From the NCBI GenBank assembly GCA_965222765.1, contig CBDCVG010000039.1, positions 1 to 64,000 of the forward strand: a stretch of DNA of 64,000 nucleotides. The letters run 5' to 3'. The stretch comes from Caldora sp965222765 (GTDB taxonomy: Bacteria; Cyanobacteriota; Cyanobacteriia; Cyanobacteriales; Coleofasciculaceae). The notes under the pieces were generated by a model that made no database searches, was not told where the DNA came from, and was given only the letters and a program-made list of their open reading frames with translations. Shown one piece after another: positions 17,585-26,439 of the stretch (position 1 is its first letter; every line of letters starts with the position of its first letter). Made by a program: the position numbers and the translations under genes.

Positions 17585-19489
17585 CTATTTTTGCTTTATT
17601 ACCACTAAGGTAATATCATCGAACACTTTTTGGTTCCCAATAAAGGCTCGAACATCTTTAATAACCTCCTGTCGAATTTCTTCAGCCGACTTATCTCGGT
17701 GCTTTGCTATCACACTGCATAACTTTTCTAATCCATATTGAGCGTGATTGATATTGGTGGCTTCGGTAATTCCATCTGTATATAATACTACGACATCTTC
17801 AGGATTGAGGTGGATCTTTTGTTGGTTAATAAACTCCCTAATTTCTTCATCTAAGCCTATCGGGAATCCTAAATCAATGGTATCGATGATTTCAACTTCA
17901 CCATTAGATCGCACTACGATCAATTCTTCATGTTGTCCACTCAGTGTCATCACCCCATCATGATAGTCCACGATTGATAAAGTCAGATTTTTATCACAAT
18001 TCATTCGTTGTAAATTGTCATATATAGTTTGATTGAGTAGGTCTAAAAAGTTAATTGGGTTAGTTTCATTGACTTTTTGTAGAGTTCTGACTACAGTTTG
18101 AGTCATGAGCATTAAGACACCACTTTCCAACCCATGGCCGGTGACATCACCAATACTAATTTTCAGTCGCTCTCCCTGTTTAAGCACATCATAATAGTCA
18201 CCTCCCACTTCATCAGCAGGTTCCATAGAGCCAGCTATATCTAAACTAGAGATTTCTTCTAGCTCTGTGGCTTTTGGAAGAACCATTTTCTGAATTTTTT
18301 TTGCCACATCTAGTTCAGAGCTTAAACGGATATTTTCGGCTTTTAGTTTTTCATTTAAGATGGTAATTTCTTGATTGGCTAACTCTAGTTCACCTGTTCG
18401 TTCTTCAACTTTATTTTCTAGGGTTTGATAGAGCTCGGCATTTTCTAGGGAGGTACTAGTTAAAACCGTGGCTAATTGTGAAAATTCATCATTAGTTGAT
18501 AAGGCAATATTGGCAATGGCTTTTCCGCGTTCAGCGTTCTCAATGGCAGAACTTAGTTTCCGCAGGGGATAAACGATGCGATCGCGGAAGAAGGCAATAA
18601 TATCGTAGAGTAAAAAAACAACGAATACTAGGAATAAAGCAACGATAATTGCTGGAGTGATGAGGGGATATAATGCTTCTTCTATCGGTTGTTCGACAAT
18701 GGCAAACCAAGGGACAACATTGAGGGGTTGACCTGATGCAAAAACCCATTGTTGTTCTAGTCCTTGATAGAAGGTTAGTTCTGTATCAGCAATACTTTCA
18801 GGAGTTCGACCTAATAAGTCATTTAAGGTGAGTGTGCGATTGACTAAATAACTACGGTTGCGATGGCTAATTAGATAACCTTCGCGATCTACAATGTAAG
18901 CGTATCCTAATTTACCAACCTTAATATCTAATGTCGTATTCCATAGTTCAGTGAGATCAACTCGCACCATTAATATACTTGTTTGAATACCCAGTTTATC
19001 GAATAAAGGTGTCACTATATCAATGGTTGATATCTCTTCTTCATAAGAGATTTGACTTAGAGATATTTCTCCAAATTGGGATTCTTTTTTTAGCAACTCG
19101 GCATCTTCATATTTGCTGATATTCGGGCGACCAAAAGTATGATATTGATACTTAATATCTCCTTGTTGATTCATAATTAAAATATCAACAATAGAGGGAT
19201 TAAGTGATGCTATTTGCAAAATAGAGTATTGAAAATCATCGGTAGCTTGTAGCAAGTTAGATGCAGCTAAAATACTTGCTTTGAGTCGAATAAAATACTC
19301 ATCAAATGCTCTCACAGCTTCTACATTAGATTCAAAAATTTGCTTTTGCACTAAATCTATACGATTGATTAATAACAATACAGTTGTACTGCAAAGACTA
19401 AAGATACTAACACTTGTGATTAGTAGTACTTTTTGAATAAGCTGTTTAATTAACGAGTCATTTTTGTGAGTATTCATAAGTTTTTGCAT
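17585..19489 (-). CDS. Cache-HAMP-SpoIIE serine phosphatase (RsbU-like)
   Basis: Membrane receptor with a PP2C-type phosphatase output. It has a first TM near the N-terminus (VLLITSVSIFSLCSTTVLLL), an extracytoplasmic dCache-like sensor with DREGYLISHRNRSYLV, a second TM (IIVALFLVFVVFLLYDII), a HAMP region and a coiled coil. The C-terminal SpoIIE domain has EVGGDYYD, GDVTGHGLESG, LYTDGITEA and DDITLVVIK, so the metal-binding aspartates are present. Upstream in-frame codons at 19490-19549 come from a MITE, so I place the start at the ATG at 19489 (634 aa), with another ATG at 19477 possible. It originally followed the sugar-binding lipoprotein gene by about 20 nt and probably dephosphorylates an anti-sigma antagonist on sugar binding. 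Confidence 0.88.
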   Translation of the reverse strand: MQKLMNTHKNDSLIKQLIQKVLLITSVSIFSLCSTTVLLLINRIDLVQKQIFESNVEAVRAFDEYFIRLKASILAASNLLQATDDFQYSILQIASLNPSIVDILIMNQQGDIKYQYHTFGRPNISKYEDAELLKKESQFGEISLSQISYEEEISTIDIVTPLFDKLGIQTSILMVRVDLTELWNTTLDIKVGKLGYAYIVDREGYLISHRNRSYLVNRTLTLNDLLGRTPESIADTELTFYQGLEQQWVFASGQPLNVVPWFAIVEQPIEEALYPLITPAIIVALFLVFVVFLLYDIIAFFRDRIVYPLRKLSSAIENAERGKAIANIALSTNDEFSQLATVLTSTSLENAELYQTLENKVEERTGELELANQEITILNEKLKAENIRLSSELDVAKKIQKMVLPKATELEEISSLDIAGSMEPADEVGGDYYDVLKQGERLKISIGDVTGHGLESGVLMLMTQTVVRTLQKVNETNPINFLDLLNQTIYDNLQRMNCDKNLTLSIVDYHDGVMTLSGQHEELIVVRSNGEVEIIDTIDLGFPIGLDEEIREFINQQKIHLNPEDVVVLYTDGITEATNINHAQYGLEKLCSVIAKHRDKSAEEIRQEVIKDVRAFIGNQKVFDDITLVVIKQK

Positions 19490-19512
19490 CGACGCGAGGC
19501 TATATCTTATTA

Positions 19513-19658
19513 GGGTGAGGTGAAATTTACAGTGGCTCTTAAGAAACAAGGCAGGAGGGAAGAGGATTTAACAAAAGTTTCTTCACTCATTACTCATTAC
19601 TCATTACTCATTACTCATTACTCAAAAAAGCTCTCCCACACCTTTTTTCACCTCACCC
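19513..19658. mobile_element. 146-bp MITE (GGGTGAGG family) with 9-bp target duplication
   Basis: The ends GGGTGAGGTGAAA (19513-19525) and TTTCACCTCACCC (19646-19658) are perfect inverted repeats. The interior has five CATTACT-type heptamers and the segment TTTACAGTGGCT shared with the 11528 copy. ATCTTATTA flanks both sides (19504-19512 and 19659-19667). The right-hand duplicate contains the stop codon of the sugar-binding gene. Confidence 0.92.
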
Positions 19659-19664
19659 ATCTTA

Positions 19665-20753
19665 TTACTGAGGAGATAGTTGAACGTTCTCTTGTGAAAC
19701 CAGTTTTATTTCAGGCATAAATATCAGAGGATGAAGTGATTCCCCGGTTTCTAGATGACGTACCATCATTTGTACGGCAATGCGCGCTTGAAGATCTGGA
19801 GATTGATCGATCGTTGCAGCAATCTCTCCTTTAGCGATCGCCTGAATCACTTCATTAATGGCATCATAACCTGTAATGAGAATATCACTGCGTTGGGCTT
19901 TTTTGACTGCACTTAGTGCCCCCAAAGCCATAGTATCGTTGGCACAGATGATTGCATCAATATCGGAGAATTCTTCTAGCCATTGAGTAGCTATTTTTTC
20001 TGCCATATCCGTATCCCAAAGCGCAGATTGAGTATCGAGAACATTGATATTCCCTTGCTCTAGTCCAGTTAAAAACCCATTGCGGCGATCAATGGCACTA
20101 CGTTGACTATTGACTCCTTCTAAAATTAAAACATTACTATTGCTATCTAGTTTTTCTACAAGCCACTCTCCCATCACTTTTCCAGCTTGGAAGTGATTAA
20201 AGCTGATTAGAGATAAGATTTTATTAGTATTAATTGCACTATCTAGAGCAATAACTGGAATACCTTGGTCAATAATTTTTTCGGTCACTGTAACAAGACG
20301 ATTGGCATCCATGGGTGCAATAATCATCGCATCAGTAGTTTTACTATTTAAATACTCAGAAATTAGCCTTATTTGTGCTTCAATACATTCAACTTCATTA
20401 TCACAAGGTTCGGTAATGTAGGCAGACTCGACCTTAACACCAAAATCTTTTCCTGCCTGCTCCATACCCTGCCATGTGACTGACCAATAATCATGCTCAG
20501 ATAATTGTTCGTAATTAGGAGCTTTAGTCACAAAAGTAATTTTCCAGGGTTTGGTGGCAACTATCTCGGTCTCTAGATCGATATTAGACTGGTCAACAGT
20601 AGAAGCATCTGTTGCTGTTTTAGAATCAATCTCACTAGAGATAGAGGGATTTTCTTCTACAACTGATGATTTATTAGTAGCCGCTTTACAACTCACCAAA
20701 CAGATACTAATATAAAAGGAAGATATTAATGTAATTAATAAACTATTTTTCAT
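19665..20753 (-). CDS. sugar-binding periplasmic lipoprotein (RbsB/LacI-type fold)
   Basis: 362-residue type I periplasmic binding protein. The signal peptide ends in the lipobox LVSC with the acylated Cys at 22, and a Ser/Thr-rich linker precedes the fold, which starts at about residue 70. Family marks include DAMIIAPMDANRLVTV, ILEGVNSQRSAIDRRNGF and DAIICANDTMALGAL. No ABC permease or ATPase gene is nearby. The downstream gene is the Cache-HAMP-SpoIIE phosphatase, which suggests a sensing rather than transport role, as in sugar-binding proteins that dock on receptors. The ligand is unknown. Confidence 0.85.
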   Translation of the reverse strand: MKNSLLITLISSFYISICLVSCKAATNKSSVVEENPSISSEIDSKTATDASTVDQSNIDLETEIVATKPWKITFVTKAPNYEQLSEHDYWSVTWQGMEQAGKDFGVKVESAYITEPCDNEVECIEAQIRLISEYLNSKTTDAMIIAPMDANRLVTVTEKIIDQGIPVIALDSAINTNKILSLISFNHFQAGKVMGEWLVEKLDSNSNVLILEGVNSQRSAIDRRNGFLTGLEQGNINVLDTQSALWDTDMAEKIATQWLEEFSDIDAIICANDTMALGALSAVKKAQRSDILITGYDAINEVIQAIAKGEIAATIDQSPDLQARIAVQMMVRHLETGESLHPLIFMPEIKLVSQENVQLSPQ

Positions 20754-20838
20754 AAAAGTACAGGGGCAACATTTTTAATGAGTTTTTTATTCTTTGAGGC
20801 ATCCTTTATTATAACATAACTAAAATACTAAGTGAAGT

Positions 20839-21678
20839 ATGAAATTAATAGCTGATAGCGGTTCTACTAAAACAAACTGGGTTCTCGTCAATAATGATGG
20901 TAAGACACAAAAAACTATCCGTACAATTGGCTTAAATCCTTATTTCCACACAATAGAATCTTTAATTACTGTTTTAGAAGATGAAGTTATGCCAATAGTT
21001 GGGACTCAACATTTAGCCTCAATTCATTTTTATGGTGCTGGTTGTTCAAGTGAAAAACCTGTAAGCCTGATCAAGGAAGCACTACAAAGAGTATTTAAAA
21101 ATGTGTCTGTAGAAGTAGAACATGATCTGCTTGCAGCTGCTAGGGCACTTTGTGGTACAAGCCCGGGACTAGCTTCAATTTTGGGTACGGGAGCAAATAC
21201 TTGTTATTACGATGGTAAGAATATTCTGAAGCGTGTCAGAGCTTTAGGATTTATCCTCGGAGATGAGGGAAGTGGTTCTTACATGGGAAAGAGGTTTATT
21301 AAAGATTATCTACACAATGAAGTTAGTGAGGAAGTACGATTATTGTTTGAGCAGGATTTTAATTTAACTGATGCTGATATTCATAATAGGGTTTACAAAA
21401 ATCCTATGCCTAATCGATTCTTAGCTTCATTTGCTTCTTACATTATCAAGCATAAAAATATCCCTTACTTCCGAGAATTGATCCTATCTGGTTTTGATGA
21501 TTTTTTACAGAAACATATTTTAAGGTTCGCAGAATCAAGGACATATCCTCTGAATGTCATAGGAGCTATCGGCTATTTAAATCGAGAATTATTGGAAGAG
21601 GCAGCGGCTAAGTATCAGATTCAAGTGGGCTTGGTGATTAAAGATCCAATAGAAAATCTCATTAAGTTTCATCTGTGA
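20839..21678 (+). CDS. BadF/BadG-type ATPase, probable N-acetylglucosamine kinase
   Basis: 279 residues of the ASKHA fold. The phosphate-1 motif DSGSTKTNW is at residues 6-14, the phosphate-2/adenosine region reads SILGTGANTCYYDG, and LGDEGSGSYMGKRF is the signature of GlcNAc-kinase-like BadF proteins. The enzyme would phosphorylate an amino sugar, for example during peptidoglycan recycling. It is divergent from the sugar-binding lipoprotein with an 85-bp gap, and shared regulation around sugar uptake or sensing is plausible. Substrate specificity is inferred. Confidence 0.85.
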   Translation: MKLIADSGSTKTNWVLVNNDGKTQKTIRTIGLNPYFHTIESLITVLEDEVMPIVGTQHLASIHFYGAGCSSEKPVSLIKEALQRVFKNVSVEVEHDLLAAARALCGTSPGLASILGTGANTCYYDGKNILKRVRALGFILGDEGSGSYMGKRFIKDYLHNEVSEEVRLLFEQDFNLTDADIHNRVYKNPMPNRFLASFASYIIKHKNIPYFRELILSGFDDFLQKHILRFAESRTYPLNVIGAIGYLNRELLEEAAAKYQIQVGLVIKDPIENLIKFHL

Positions 21679-21733
21679 CCCTGGGATTTGGTATAATCCC
21701 TATCAACACCATAAGTAAAATCTATAGTTGTTC

Positions 21734-22306
21734 ATGAGTGTTTCCTCTAGTCGTCTCCAAAATACACGGACTCAGCTTCCTCAAACTTCTCAGGCACAAG
21801 AGACTAACTTTTACTACTTTGCATATGGCTCTTGTATGTGTCCGGTGGATTTGAAGCGATCGCTAGGAGAAAATACCCATAATTTTGTTATTGGTCCTGC
21901 AAGCCTCAAAGGTTATCGACTGGGCTTTTACCGGAAATCATTGCTCCGTAACTGTGGGGTACTAGATATGGTACCAGATTCAGCATCCACTGTTGAAGGA
22001 GTATTGTATCGCTTGCCTTGGCGTTTGAGCGAGGCTCTAGATTACCGAGAAGAAGTTCCTCACGGCGGTTACCGACGAGAAACGATTAATATCCACTTTA
22101 ATGGACGTTTGTACAACAAAGTTCGCACCTATGTTGTAGTGAATAAATTAGCACAAGAACTAGCTCCCAACGACTGGTATTTCCAAGTAGTTCTCCGAGG
22201 AGCAATCACTTGTGGACTACCGGAACACTACTGTTGGCAACTATTTAATCATATGCATAAGCTGCAACAAGGTCACTGGCATAGTCAAACACTACAGTCA
22301 GCTTGA
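21734..22306 (+). CDS. gamma-glutamylcyclotransferase family protein
   Basis: 190 residues with the AIG2/GGCT fold. The substrate-binding loop is FAYGSCMCP near residue 30, and VEGVLYRLPWRLSEALDYREEVPHGGY carries the conserved region with the catalytic-type Glu. The family cleaves gamma-glutamyl amines or peptides to 5-oxoproline, and the bacterial substrate is often unknown. I prefer the ATG at 21734 over a TTG two codons upstream. It stands 55 bp after the kinase gene on the same strand. Confidence 0.85.
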   Translation: MSVSSSRLQNTRTQLPQTSQAQETNFYYFAYGSCMCPVDLKRSLGENTHNFVIGPASLKGYRLGFYRKSLLRNCGVLDMVPDSASTVEGVLYRLPWRLSEALDYREEVPHGGYRRETINIHFNGRLYNKVRTYVVVNKLAQELAPNDWYFQVVLRGAITCGLPEHYCWQLFNHMHKLQQGHWHSQTLQSA

Positions 22307-22329
22307 AATTTTAGATTTTATATTTAACT

Positions 22330-22581
22330 ATGGCTACAGAATTCCAGTACCCAGACATAGCCACTAAAGCCATATCAGGCATATTATCGGAAAAGCGCTC
22401 CCCTTATGCCAAAAGAAAATTTGGTTTGGGTGAGGTGCAGGAACCAATTTTAGAAGCTTCTCCAGAAGTACGCCGAATTATTGAACGGGTATTGCAAGCA
22501 GAAAAAGACAAATTATACTTAAAAGTTCCTCGTAATATTAATGATGATATCTTGAGAATCCTCAAGGAAGAAGTCCAATGA
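22330..22581 (+). CDS. small protein coupled to the DndD-like ATPase
   Basis: 83 residues with no known domain. It contains KRSPYAKRKFGLGEVQEP and a helical charged C-terminus (EVRRIIERVLQAEKDKLYLK, ILRILKEE). Its stop overlaps the ATPase start by four bases (ATGA, 22578-22581), so the two are translationally coupled and very probably act together. It could be the DNA- or ATPase-contacting partner of an SMC-like defence complex. It is too short and different to be called DndE. Confidence 0.7.
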   Translation: MATEFQYPDIATKAISGILSEKRSPYAKRKFGLGEVQEPILEASPEVRRIIERVLQAEKDKLYLKVPRNINDDILRILKEEVQ

Positions 22582-24644
22582 AATTGATGTCAGTCAAGCT
22601 CTGCAACTTTCGCCAATTTTATGGCAAAACCCCAGAGATTGTTTTGGCAAATGGAGAGCGGAATACTACCATTGTTCATGGTAATAATGGTGCTGGTAAA
22701 ACTACATTACTGAATGCTTTTACCTGGGTATTGTATGAAAAATTTAGTGCAGCTTTTGCTTCTGAAGAGCAATTGGTTAATAAACGAGCAATTGCTGAAG
22801 CTTCTCTTCAAGAACCAGTAGAATGCTGGGTAGAAATCAGATTTGAGCATCACAACAAACGTTACCAAGTTAAGCGTCTGTGCCGTGTTTACAAAACAGG
22901 AACAATAGTTGAGAAGTCCCCAAGTGAGTTGTACCTACAGATAGCAGGAGATGATGGACGCTGGTTACTACCGCAGCAATTACCAGAGGATATCATCGGT
23001 CGCATTTTACCAGTTAGCTTGCATCAGTACTTCTTCTTTGATGGGGAACGGATTGAGCAGATTGTGCGCTCTGATAAAAAGTCGGAAATTGCGGAAGCAA
23101 CTAAGACTTTATTGGGAGTAGAGGTGCTGAATCGCTCTATTAAGCATTTGAAGGAAGCCAAAAAAACCCTCGAAGCGGAATTAGCTTTGATTGGAGATTC
23201 CCAAACCAAGCAATTATTACAAGAACAAGAAGAGCTCGAACAACAAAGTCAAGAGCTGTTGCGACGTCAACAGGAAATTGAAGAAGAGTTAGAACATCAA
23301 AGTGAGTCAAAGAAAACCATTGGCAAACGCTTATTAGAATTTAGTGGAGCTCAGGAGCTACAACAACTCCGAGATGAACTAGAATCTCAAGAAAAATCAA
23401 TTCGCCAAGAGCTCAAAGAAGCAAAAGAGGTACTCAAACAAGCTATATCCACCAGGGGTTATACAGTTTTACTCGCAACAGCAACAGCACAATTTCGCGA
23501 GATTGTCGATGAACTGCGGCAGAAAGGGGAGTTACCGGTTGGTATCAAGCGGCAATTTGTTGGAGATTTGCTCCATCAGCAACGCTGTATCTGTGGAACA
23601 GAATTAATTGCCGGAACTAATGTTCATCAGCAGGTAACAAGTTGGATGGATAGAGCGGGAATTGCTGATGTGGAAGAAACAGCGATTCGCATGAATACTC
23701 AATTAGATGAACTCGACAAGCAAATACCAGATTTTTGGCAAGAAATTGATCAACAACAAGGAAATATTGCTCAAGGCAGAACTGAACTGTCTCGAATTGA
23801 GACTCAACTAGATGATATTGATCGCAAATTGAGAAATTTCCCTGATGCAGATATTAGTCAATTGCAACATGATTTAGACCAAGCAGAAACAATTGTTCAA
23901 GAATTCACTTTAGAAAAAGGGGCAAATCAGCAGCAAATTGAACAGCTAACAGCTGATATTGAGGCAAAAGTCAAACAAATTGCCCAGCATGAAATGAATA
24001 GCAAGAAAGAAGCACTAGCTCAACGACGTATTGCTGCTGCTCAAGATGCTATTGAGCGACTAACACAAGTAAGAATGCGGCTCAATCAACAGTTTCGCTC
24101 CTCCCTGGAAAAGCGAGTTCAGGAAATATTTACTTCTATTTCCTTTACTCCCTACATACCTAAGTTGACTGAAACCTACGAGCTGAAATTGACAGAAAAT
24201 ACAGCAGCCAAAGAAACATTAGTGGCTGCTTCCACTGGGGAAAATCAGATTCTCAGCCTCTCCTTTATTGGTGGCATTATTGATAGAGTCAGGGAATGGA
24301 TTCAGGAGAATGCCTTGATGGGACTTGATAGTAGTACCTTTCCCATTGTTATGGATTCTCCCTTTGGCAGTTTGGATGAAATCTACCGCAGGCAAATTGC
24401 CAAAGTGCTTCCCACTTTAGCGAATCAACTAGTAGTTTTAGTAACTAAAACCCAGTGGCGTGGAGAAGTACAAGAGGAGATGGCAAAGCATATTGGTAGA
24501 GAATATGTGCTGACTTATCATTCTCCTAAGCCTGAATGTGAGGAAGATACGATTGAGTTGGGGGGAGTATACTACCCTTTAGTCAAGCAAAGTACTAACC
24601 AGTTTGAATATACTGAGATTGTCGAGGTGGAGTATGATTTCTAG
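22578..24644 (+). CDS. DndD-like SMC/SbcC-type ATPase
   Basis: 688 residues: an ABC-type head split by long coiled coils. Walker A is HGNNGAGKTT (about residues 34-43), HQYFFFDGERIEQIV is the conserved DndD/SbcC element, and a central CICGTEL resembles a half zinc hook. The C-terminal head has STGENQILSLSFIGGI (signature) and FPIVMDSPFGSLDE (Walker B and D-loop). It resembles DndD of the DNA-phosphorothioate system, but dndB, dndC and dndE are absent, so it may be an orphan or part of another SMC defence system with the 83-aa partner. Its last 609 coding bases are duplicated at 31280-31888. Confidence 0.85.
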   Translation: MKLMSVKLCNFRQFYGKTPEIVLANGERNTTIVHGNNGAGKTTLLNAFTWVLYEKFSAAFASEEQLVNKRAIAEASLQEPVECWVEIRFEHHNKRYQVKRLCRVYKTGTIVEKSPSELYLQIAGDDGRWLLPQQLPEDIIGRILPVSLHQYFFFDGERIEQIVRSDKKSEIAEATKTLLGVEVLNRSIKHLKEAKKTLEAELALIGDSQTKQLLQEQEELEQQSQELLRRQQEIEEELEHQSESKKTIGKRLLEFSGAQELQQLRDELESQEKSIRQELKEAKEVLKQAISTRGYTVLLATATAQFREIVDELRQKGELPVGIKRQFVGDLLHQQRCICGTELIAGTNVHQQVTSWMDRAGIADVEETAIRMNTQLDELDKQIPDFWQEIDQQQGNIAQGRTELSRIETQLDDIDRKLRNFPDADISQLQHDLDQAETIVQEFTLEKGANQQQIEQLTADIEAKVKQIAQHEMNSKKEALAQRRIAAAQDAIERLTQVRMRLNQQFRSSLEKRVQEIFTSISFTPYIPKLTETYELKLTENTAAKETLVAASTGENQILSLSFIGGIIDRVREWIQENALMGLDSSTFPIVMDSPFGSLDEIYRRQIAKVLPTLANQLVVLVTKTQWRGEVQEEMAKHIGREYVLTYHSPKPECEEDTIELGGVYYPLVKQSTNQFEYTEIVEVEYDF

Positions 24645-24667
24645 TTCACAATAGTACCGTGGTACAG
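24036..24667 (+). repeat. duplication block 1, original copy (second copy 31280-31911)
   Basis: 632 bp, from GCTGCTCAAGATGCT inside the DndD-like gene through 23 bases past its stop, recur at 31280-31911 with a few percent mismatches and no length change. The left block ends exactly where a MITE remnant begins. Confidence 0.95.
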
Positions 24668-24839
24668 CTTTTTTGAGTAATGAGTAATGAGTAATGAGTG
24701 AAGAAACTTTTGTCCAATCTCTTTACTCCTGACTCGGAGACTCAGTGTTTCTTCAGAGATTAGCTATTAGCCATTAGCCATTAGCTTTGAGCGTATTTCT
24801 CGAGAGCCACTGTAAATTTCACCTCACCCGAATTTACAG
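24668..24839 (-). mobile_element. truncated GGTGAGG-family MITE
   Basis: CTTTTTTGAGTAATGAGTAATG and the terminal TTTACAGTGGC-like segment with CACCTCACCC (24829-24839, here in reverse order) match the MITEs at 11528 and 19513 in inverted orientation. The left terminal repeat is missing and the interior has extra sequence. Confidence 0.75.
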
Positions 24840-25168
24840 CAGATTGCAGGTATATGAGGTACAGTAAAACTCTTATGAGGTAAGCATATTGTCCTACATG
24901 AGTGTACCTCACCAAGATGAAATGTGCTGTATCTATCCTAGTTTCCCAGCATTTAAGAACCCCGACTTCTTCAATAAGTCCGGGTTCTGGGCATGTTGGG
25001 GAGCTGTTTGGTATAGAATTGTGATTTGAAGAGTAGGTTGGGTTAGCGATAGCATCATCCAACACTGGAACATATGCTGTTGGGTTTCACTTCGTTCCAC
25101 CCAACCTACAGTTTGAGTTGTGTAACACCATTAGATTAGTACTAGAGGGAAGATAGGTAATAAAAACT
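24840..25168. other. intergenic region with two palindromic elements
   Basis: 24957-24987 forms a hairpin (GAACCCCGACTT against AAGTCCGGGTTC). 25033-25109 is a 77-bp MITE-like element with 11-bp ends GTAGGTTGGGT and ACCCAACCTAC, a common cyanobacterial repeat. No gene is evident. A 94-codon minus-strand frame here is made of these repeats and was discarded. Confidence 0.6.
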
Positions 25169-25648
25169 ATGTCCAACCAATCAGCTGAAAATCAACATCA
25201 ACCGGCAGCTAGTAGCCAGGAGAAGGGAGGAATTTCCTTTGGAAATCACGCCACAATTGGAGGGGATGTAGTTGTGGGTAATAAGCATGAAGGTGATGTC
25301 ATTGATGGCAACCAATATATAGGAATAACGGATGCTACTGAAGATAAATTTTCTCGAGAACAATTAATTCAGCAGCTGCAGGAGTTGAAAGACTGTATCA
25401 AACAAGCTTCATTTGATGATGATGATGACAAAGATGCTGCGGTTGGTCAAGTAGCGATAGCAATTCAGGAGGCAAAGAAAACTGATAAGGATAACCAGGA
25501 AGAACAAAAGGATAAAATTGGTAAATATTTGAGTGAGACTAAAACTATTTTAGATAGAGTCAAAGATATTGGAGAGATTGGGCAAAAAGCTTTGCCTCTG
25601 CTTGCCAACCTAACTAAAATTTTGAGTTTTTCTGGAGTGATTATCTAA
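25169..25648 (+). CDS. GDVVxGNK-motif protein, putative STAND-associated factor
   Basis: 159 residues. The N-terminal third is a Gly/Asp/Asn-rich repeat region (ISFGNHATIGGDVVVGNK, then GDVIDGNQYIG) of the kind found at the start of many bacterial STAND proteins. The nSTAND gene 1 kb downstream starts with the same pattern (GDVVGGNKYNI). The rest is an acidic helical region with a DDDDDKD run and a hydrophobic C-terminus (LPLLANLTKILSFSGVII). The last 61 bp of gene and flank recur as a fragment at 26493-26553. The shared N-terminal element suggests it assembles with the STAND protein. Confidence 0.65.
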   Translation: MSNQSAENQHQPAASSQEKGGISFGNHATIGGDVVVGNKHEGDVIDGNQYIGITDATEDKFSREQLIQQLQELKDCIKQASFDDDDDKDAAVGQVAIAIQEAKKTDKDNQEEQKDKIGKYLSETKTILDRVKDIGEIGQKALPLLANLTKILSFSGVII

Positions 25649-25737
25649 AATTAACGCAATTCCCAACACCCAAGCGCTCACATGAGAAGGGTCTAGAATA
25701 TCAAAGAACGCTCTACGTTATTGGTGGAAATTAGCTT

Positions 25738-26001
25738 ATGAGTCCAACTTTACAGCGAATGATGAGCGAATTGAAACAGCTAACCTTGGAAGAGCAGTGG
25801 AAACTGCTGGGGTACTTAATGAATCAACTTCAGGCTAATTTTCCTTTGGTTACGGAGCTACAGTCAGAGGTTCAACTTTCCGTTGGCTCGGTGGATATTG
25901 ATGCACTGCTAGCAGAAACGAGTGGAAGCTGGGGAAATCTTAGTATTGAGGAAATAGATACTGAGCTTATACGACAACGGCAGATCGATTGGGGAGAGTA
26001 G
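25738..26001 (+). CDS. antitoxin of a VapBC-type pair
   Basis: 87 residues with a helical N-terminus (RMMSELKQLTLEEQWKLLGYLMNQLQ) and an acidic C-terminal tail (LSIEEIDTELIRQRQIDWGE), the layout of the short cyanobacterial antitoxins encoded before PIN toxins. No ribbon-helix-helix or AbrB motif is recognised. The stop overlaps the toxin's likely start region, so they form a coupled pair. A near-identical copy is at 32058. Confidence 0.75.
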   Translation: MSPTLQRMMSELKQLTLEEQWKLLGYLMNQLQANFPLVTELQSEVQLSVGSVDIDALLAETSGSWGNLSIEEIDTELIRQRQIDWGE

Positions 26002-26394
26002 CAATTAGGTTTGTGGAACTGCTTTTTGATACCAACATTCTCATCTATCATCTCAATGGTCGGCTCAATGAAACCGGAACAGCTCTTTTAAGGCAAGGAC
26101 TGTCGGGGCAGGGTGCTTATTCTATCATTTCGAGGATTGAGGTGTTGGGTTTCGATCAATCTGAGGCTGCTGATATTCAAGCTAAACGAATTCTTTCGCT
26201 TGTTAATCGAGTTGCCCCTTACTTCTGAAATTGCGGAAGGAACAATCATACTTCGTAAATGTTTCAGGATTAAAGTTCCTGATGCTATTATTGCTGCTAC
26301 TGCTCTAGAGTACTCGCTACAGCTGGTCACTCGTAATCAAGATGACTTTGCTAAGATTGAGCATTTAAGGTTGATTGATCCTTTTGAGAGTTAG
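25989..26394 (+). pseudogene. VapC-like PIN ribonuclease toxin, frameshifted
   Basis: PIN toxins cut tRNA or rRNA unless bound by their antitoxin. ELLFDTNILIYHLNG (first catalytic Asp) and the Glu of ISRIEVLGF are in one frame, and IAEGTIILRKCFRIKVPDAIIAATALEYSL with TRNQDDF are in the +1 frame. The switch lies near 26175-26190 (CAAGCTAAACGAATTC). A GTG at 26013 is the likeliest start. The second copy at 32309 has the same shift at the same place, so it predates the duplication or reflects recoding. As read, the toxin would be truncated before its third catalytic Asp. Confidence 0.8.
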
Positions 26395-26439
26395 GGTTCA
26401 ACTTATCGTCAGGGGATTAGCGATCGACATTGTTAATGC

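Larger units (their letters stand above)
25735..26420 (+). repeat. duplication block 2 (VapBC), original copy; second copy 32055-32740
   Basis: 686 bp covering the antitoxin and toxin genes recur at 32055-32740 with about ten substitutions and no indels. The distance between copies is 6320 bp here but 7244 bp for block 1, because 924 bp more separate the two blocks on the left side. Confidence 0.95.

Noticed and set aside
22330..22581. DndE
   Set aside because: At 83 residues it lacks the DndE pattern I know and precedes rather than follows the ATPase gene.
24781..25065. 94-codon minus-strand frame
   Set aside because: It consists of MITE remnant, hairpin and GTAGGTTGGGT repeat sequence, with no protein-like pattern.
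26088..26330. 80-codon minus-strand frame, duplicated at 32408-32650
   Set aside because: It is present twice only because the VapC region is duplicated. It is antisense to PIN-domain codons.
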